A stretch of DNA of 8,164 nucleotides, from positions 1 to 8,164 of the forward strand of contig JAEYPY010000161.1 of assembly GCA_023410295.1 (NCBI GenBank). Direction: 5' to 3'. This DNA is from Pseudomonadota bacterium. GTDB taxonomy: Bacteria > Pseudomonadota > Alphaproteobacteria > Caulobacterales > Aquidulcibacteraceae. The position numbers and the translations under genes are program-made. The number at the start of each line of letters is the position of its first letter. Position 1 is the stretch's first letter. A model generated the notes under the pieces. The model had not been told where the DNA came from, searched no databases, and was given only the letters and a program-made list of their open reading frames with translations. Below, in pieces: positions 6,387-8,164 of this stretch.

Positions 6387-7067
6387 ATGGTCACTCCGAC
6401 GATGACGCCTGCGGATAACCGGCAATTCATCGATGATCTATTCGAGTCGGAAGGCATTCCGGATCGTGACGGCGAGCGGCGCGACGATCCGGGCTATGTG
6501 TTGATGAAGGCTGCGCTAGACGTATACGGCGCGCTCCTAGATGTTTCTAGCTTTGGGGAACGCTGGGCCCGCTTTGTCCGATGGCGCGGCAAGTCATCGT
6601 CCTCGAAGTTCGACCTCATTCGCGCTGTGGAATGGCACTACGGGTACGTGCTGCGCGAGCGCGTACGGTTCCTCATCAAGGAGATGCATCGGCACGGCAA
6701 AGTCAACGCGCGCCTCGACCGTGTTCTGACCAATGCGGCGCGACGCTTCAAGGCCAAGACCGACCCGCTGTTCACTCCGCGCGGCAAGCACGTCCACAAC
6801 TACCCGCTACATCATGCCCTTGAAGCGCAGGTCTCAGGCTTGCAACTCCTAGAAGCCTTTTTTCAAGATCGAGTCCCGGATAAGGCTCCGCAGCTGCGCT
6901 CATATATAAAGGGCCGCCGATCAGCGGCGATGAAAGCTCTAAAGAGAGCGCTGCAGGCGCAGCAAACAGAGATTGTCGATCTCGCTCAAGAGGCAGTGCG
7001 CGAGGTCTTGCCGATTTTCATGTTAATGCTGAGACCACCTGACAAGCCGAAGAAGGCGAAGAAATGA
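6387..7067 (+). CDS. Unknown helical protein with R-x4-H motif (HEPN-like?)
   Basis: From the first ATG the product is 226 residues, soluble and mostly helical, and I recognise no named family. Visible parts are an acidic N-terminal stretch (DDLFESEGIPDRDGE, 16-30), a conserved-looking YVLMKAALDVYGALLDV helix (37-53), and a basic middle. PRGKHVHNYPLHH (131-143) follows, then long helices and a Lys-rich end. R132-GKHV-H137 fits the R-x4-H signature of HEPN nucleases, but this is a weak resemblance. No ribosome binding site precedes ATG 6387. The frame is open back to the mutB stop, and GGAG (6312-6315) stands before an ATC codon at 6321, followed by KADYLRAGPIFELWRYL. The real start is therefore probably 6321. 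Sampled GC is about 57%, lower than the flanking genes. The stop overlaps the YhhN gene (ATGA). Confidence 0.75.
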   Translation: MVTPTMTPADNRQFIDDLFESEGIPDRDGERRDDPGYVLMKAALDVYGALLDVSSFGERWARFVRWRGKSSSSKFDLIRAVEWHYGYVLRERVRFLIKEMHRHGKVNARLDRVLTNAARRFKAKTDPLFTPRGKHVHNYPLHHALEAQVSGLQLLEAFFQDRVPDKAPQLRSYIKGRRSAAMKALKRALQAQQTEIVDLAQEAVREVLPIFMLMLRPPDKPKKAKK

Positions 7068-7735
7068 TGCGGGTTGCCATGGTGAGCGTCTCCGCCATCC
7101 TCGCCATCGCCTACGGCGCGTTCGGCTCAAGCCTGTACGAAGGCGAGCCGCCTTATGTGATCGGCACGATCTTCAAAACGTCGGGCATCGCCGTTCTCGT
7201 CCTGATCGCGTTGCTGGCGCGCTCGCGGCTGCTTGCGGCGGCGCTGGCGTTCGGCGCTACGGGCGATGCGCTGCTCGCGTGGAGCGCTGACACGTTTCTA
7301 TATGGCGCGTTCGCGTTTCTGATCGGGCATCTCTTTTACATCGCGCTGTGGCTGCGTGCGGGGCTGGGGCTTGGCGAGTTCAAGAAGCCGCAGCGCCTGC
7401 TCGCCGCGCTCGCACTGATCGCCGCGGCGATCGTGATGACCTTGCTCTTGGTGCCGCGCGACAATGCGATGTTCACGCCGCTCGCGGTCTACACCGGCGT
7501 GCTGACGCTGATGGCGGTGCTCTCGTTCACGCTGCCGGCCGCGCGCTGGCTGGCGATGCTCGGTGCGGTGCTGTTTTTCATCAGCGACGGCTTCGTCGCC
7601 GCCAACCTCTTCCACCCCGCCGCCGATCCGACGCTCGGCTTCTGGCGCAGCTTCGTCGGCTGGATGATCTACTGGGCCGGCCAAGCCGCGCTCTGCTGGG
7701 GCGCACTGGGTTTCCACCGAACGAAAACGAAATGA
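7064..7735 (+). CDS. YhhN/TMEM86 family membrane protein (lysoplasmalogenase-like)
   Basis: The product is 223 residues with about eight hydrophobic helices, the length and pattern of the YhhN family. Animal relatives (TMEM86) hydrolyse the vinyl ether bond of lysoplasmalogens, and some bacterial members do too. Family landmarks are visible: Lys38 in the IFKTSG segment, GDALLAW with Asp68, FLIGHLFYIALW (85-96) with His89, GAVLFFISDGFVAANLF (167-183) with Asp175, and the C-terminal YWAGQAALCWG (203-213). It acts in the inner membrane. The ATG overlaps the stop of the upstream gene (ATGA), with AGAAGG eight bases before it. A second ATG follows directly at 7067. GC in a 60-base sample is 70%, like the mutase genes, so this gene and mutAB may be the original neighbours with the 226-residue gene inserted. 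The substrate in this organism is unknown. Confidence 0.85.
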   Translation: MMRVAMVSVSAILAIAYGAFGSSLYEGEPPYVIGTIFKTSGIAVLVLIALLARSRLLAAALAFGATGDALLAWSADTFLYGAFAFLIGHLFYIALWLRAGLGLGEFKKPQRLLAALALIAAAIVMTLLLVPRDNAMFTPLAVYTGVLTLMAVLSFTLPAARWLAMLGAVLFFISDGFVAANLFHPAADPTLGFWRSFVGWMIYWAGQAALCWGALGFHRTKTK

Positions 7736-7736
7736 A

Positions 7737-7844
7737 CTCGTCATTCCGGGGCAATGCGCAGCATTGAACCCGGAACCCAGGGGCAAACGACGTGCAGCTG
7801 CCCCTGACTTCCGGATCGCGCTTACGCTCGTCCGGGATGACGAG
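7737..7844. repeat. Palindromic intergenic repeat element
   Basis: This spacer after the YhhN gene folds into one long imperfect hairpin. The outer arms CTCGTCATTCCGGG (7737-7750) and the reverse complement of 7831-7844 match at 12 of 14 positions. Inside, CCGGAA (7770-7775) pairs with TTCCGG (7809-7814), and CAGGGGCA (7778-7785) pairs exactly with TGCCCCTG (7799-7806). The GTCATTCCGGG...GGGATGACG layout resembles the REP-like or MITE-like palindromes scattered between genes in many alphaproteobacteria. It carries no gene and may act as a terminator for the yhhN transcript. GAGG at its right edge is also a candidate binding site for a GTG start of recQ at 7850. Confidence 0.75.
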
Positions 7845-7882
7845 GTGTTGTGAGCACAGCAAAGAATAGGCATCTAGCGGCG

Positions 7883-8164
7883 ATGGCCGATCTCACCGCC
7901 GCTCGCGATATCCTGCGCCGCGTCTTCGGCCATGACGATTTCCGCGGCCTGCAGGCAGACGTCATCAGCGAAGTGCTCGACGGCCGCGACGTGATGGCAG
8001 TGCTGCCGACGGGCGGGGGCAAGAGCTTCTGCTATCAGATCCCGGCGATGATGCGGCCGGGCGTCGGGCTTGTCGTCTCGCCGCTGATTGCGCTGATGCA
8101 GGATCAAGTCGCGGCGTTGCGCGCGGCCGGCGTTGCGGCGGCGCGGCTCGACTCGACGCTGGAG
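7883..8164 (+). CDS. recQ: ATP-dependent DNA helicase RecQ, N-terminal part
   Basis: The frame is open to the window end, giving 94 residues from ATG 7883. It shows the start of a superfamily 2 helicase of the RecQ type: VFGHDDFRGLQADVISEVL is the motif 0 / Q region, AVLPTGGGKSFCYQIPA is the Walker A motif with its Lys and Ser, and LVVSPLIALMQDQVAAL is motif Ia. RecQ unwinds DNA 3' to 5' and works in recombinational repair. The ATPase DEAH box, RQC and HRDC domains would lie beyond the edge. An upstream in-frame GTG at 7850 has GAGG four bases before it and would add 11 residues. Neither start has an ideal site, and both fit the family. The gene lies beyond the palindromic repeat, so it is probably a separate transcription unit. 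Confidence 0.93.
   Translation, partial: MADLTAARDILRRVFGHDDFRGLQADVISEVLDGRDVMAVLPTGGGKSFCYQIPAMMRPGVGLVVSPLIALMQDQVAALRAAGVAAARLDSTLE

Noticed and set aside
7298..7873. 191-codon minus-strand frame over the YhhN gene and the repeat
   Set aside because: It crosses the palindromic repeat and opposes a gene with recognisable membrane-family motifs; its Arg/Glu/Gln-rich content is typical of a shadow.
1..8164. CRISPR array, tRNA, rRNA, insertion sequence or transposase
   Set aside because: No spaced direct repeats, cloverleaf-like segments, rRNA stretches or transposase motifs were seen on either strand.

Overview
The window is GC-rich DNA with tightly packed genes and frequent ATGA stop/start overlaps. 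It most resembles an alphaproteobacterial chromosome. The gene families and the composition point that way, perhaps to the Caulobacterales/Hyphomonadaceae side, but no RNA gene or taxonomic marker is present to settle it.

Left part (1-714, minus strand): three small leftward genes form an apparent operon. They are a 70-residue two-helix membrane protein of phage-holin-like build, a 130-residue exported or lipoprotein-like protein, and the start of a third gene cut by the window edge. They look like the end of a phage-like (lysis) module, but no gene here proves a prophage. A nested inverted repeat (781-841) separates them from the next gene.

Centre (855-6305): a nitronate monooxygenase / 2-nitropropane dioxygenase family flavoprotein (minus strand) is divergent from a methylmalonyl-CoA mutase operon (plus strand). 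The 77-bp gap between them carries a short palindrome. The mutase operon has the small subunit (mutA, 624 aa, no cobalamin-binding motif) and the large catalytic subunit (mutB, 717 aa, intact DxHxxG cobalamin motif). Together they interconvert (R)-methylmalonyl-CoA and succinyl-CoA, the last step of propionyl-CoA assimilation. A 129-residue two-helix membrane protein of unknown function and lower GC sits between them, joined on both sides by four-base ATGA overlaps.

Right part (6306-8164, plus strand): a 226-residue mostly helical unknown protein follows mutB, also of lower GC, with an R-x4-H motif that may place it near HEPN domains. Its reading frame continues upstream without a stop as far as the mutB stop codon. 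A Shine-Dalgarno followed by an ATC codon suggests that its real N-terminus lies 22 codons before the first ATG. It overlaps a YhhN-family (lysoplasmalogenase-like) membrane protein by ATGA. A palindromic intergenic repeat of about 108 bp follows, and then the N-terminus of a RecQ DNA helicase, cut by the window end.

I do not see a complete new defence or mobile system. The most unusual features are the two low-GC orphan genes threaded into the mutase operon, the apparent non-canonical or lost start codon of the 226-residue gene, and the two structured intergenic elements.
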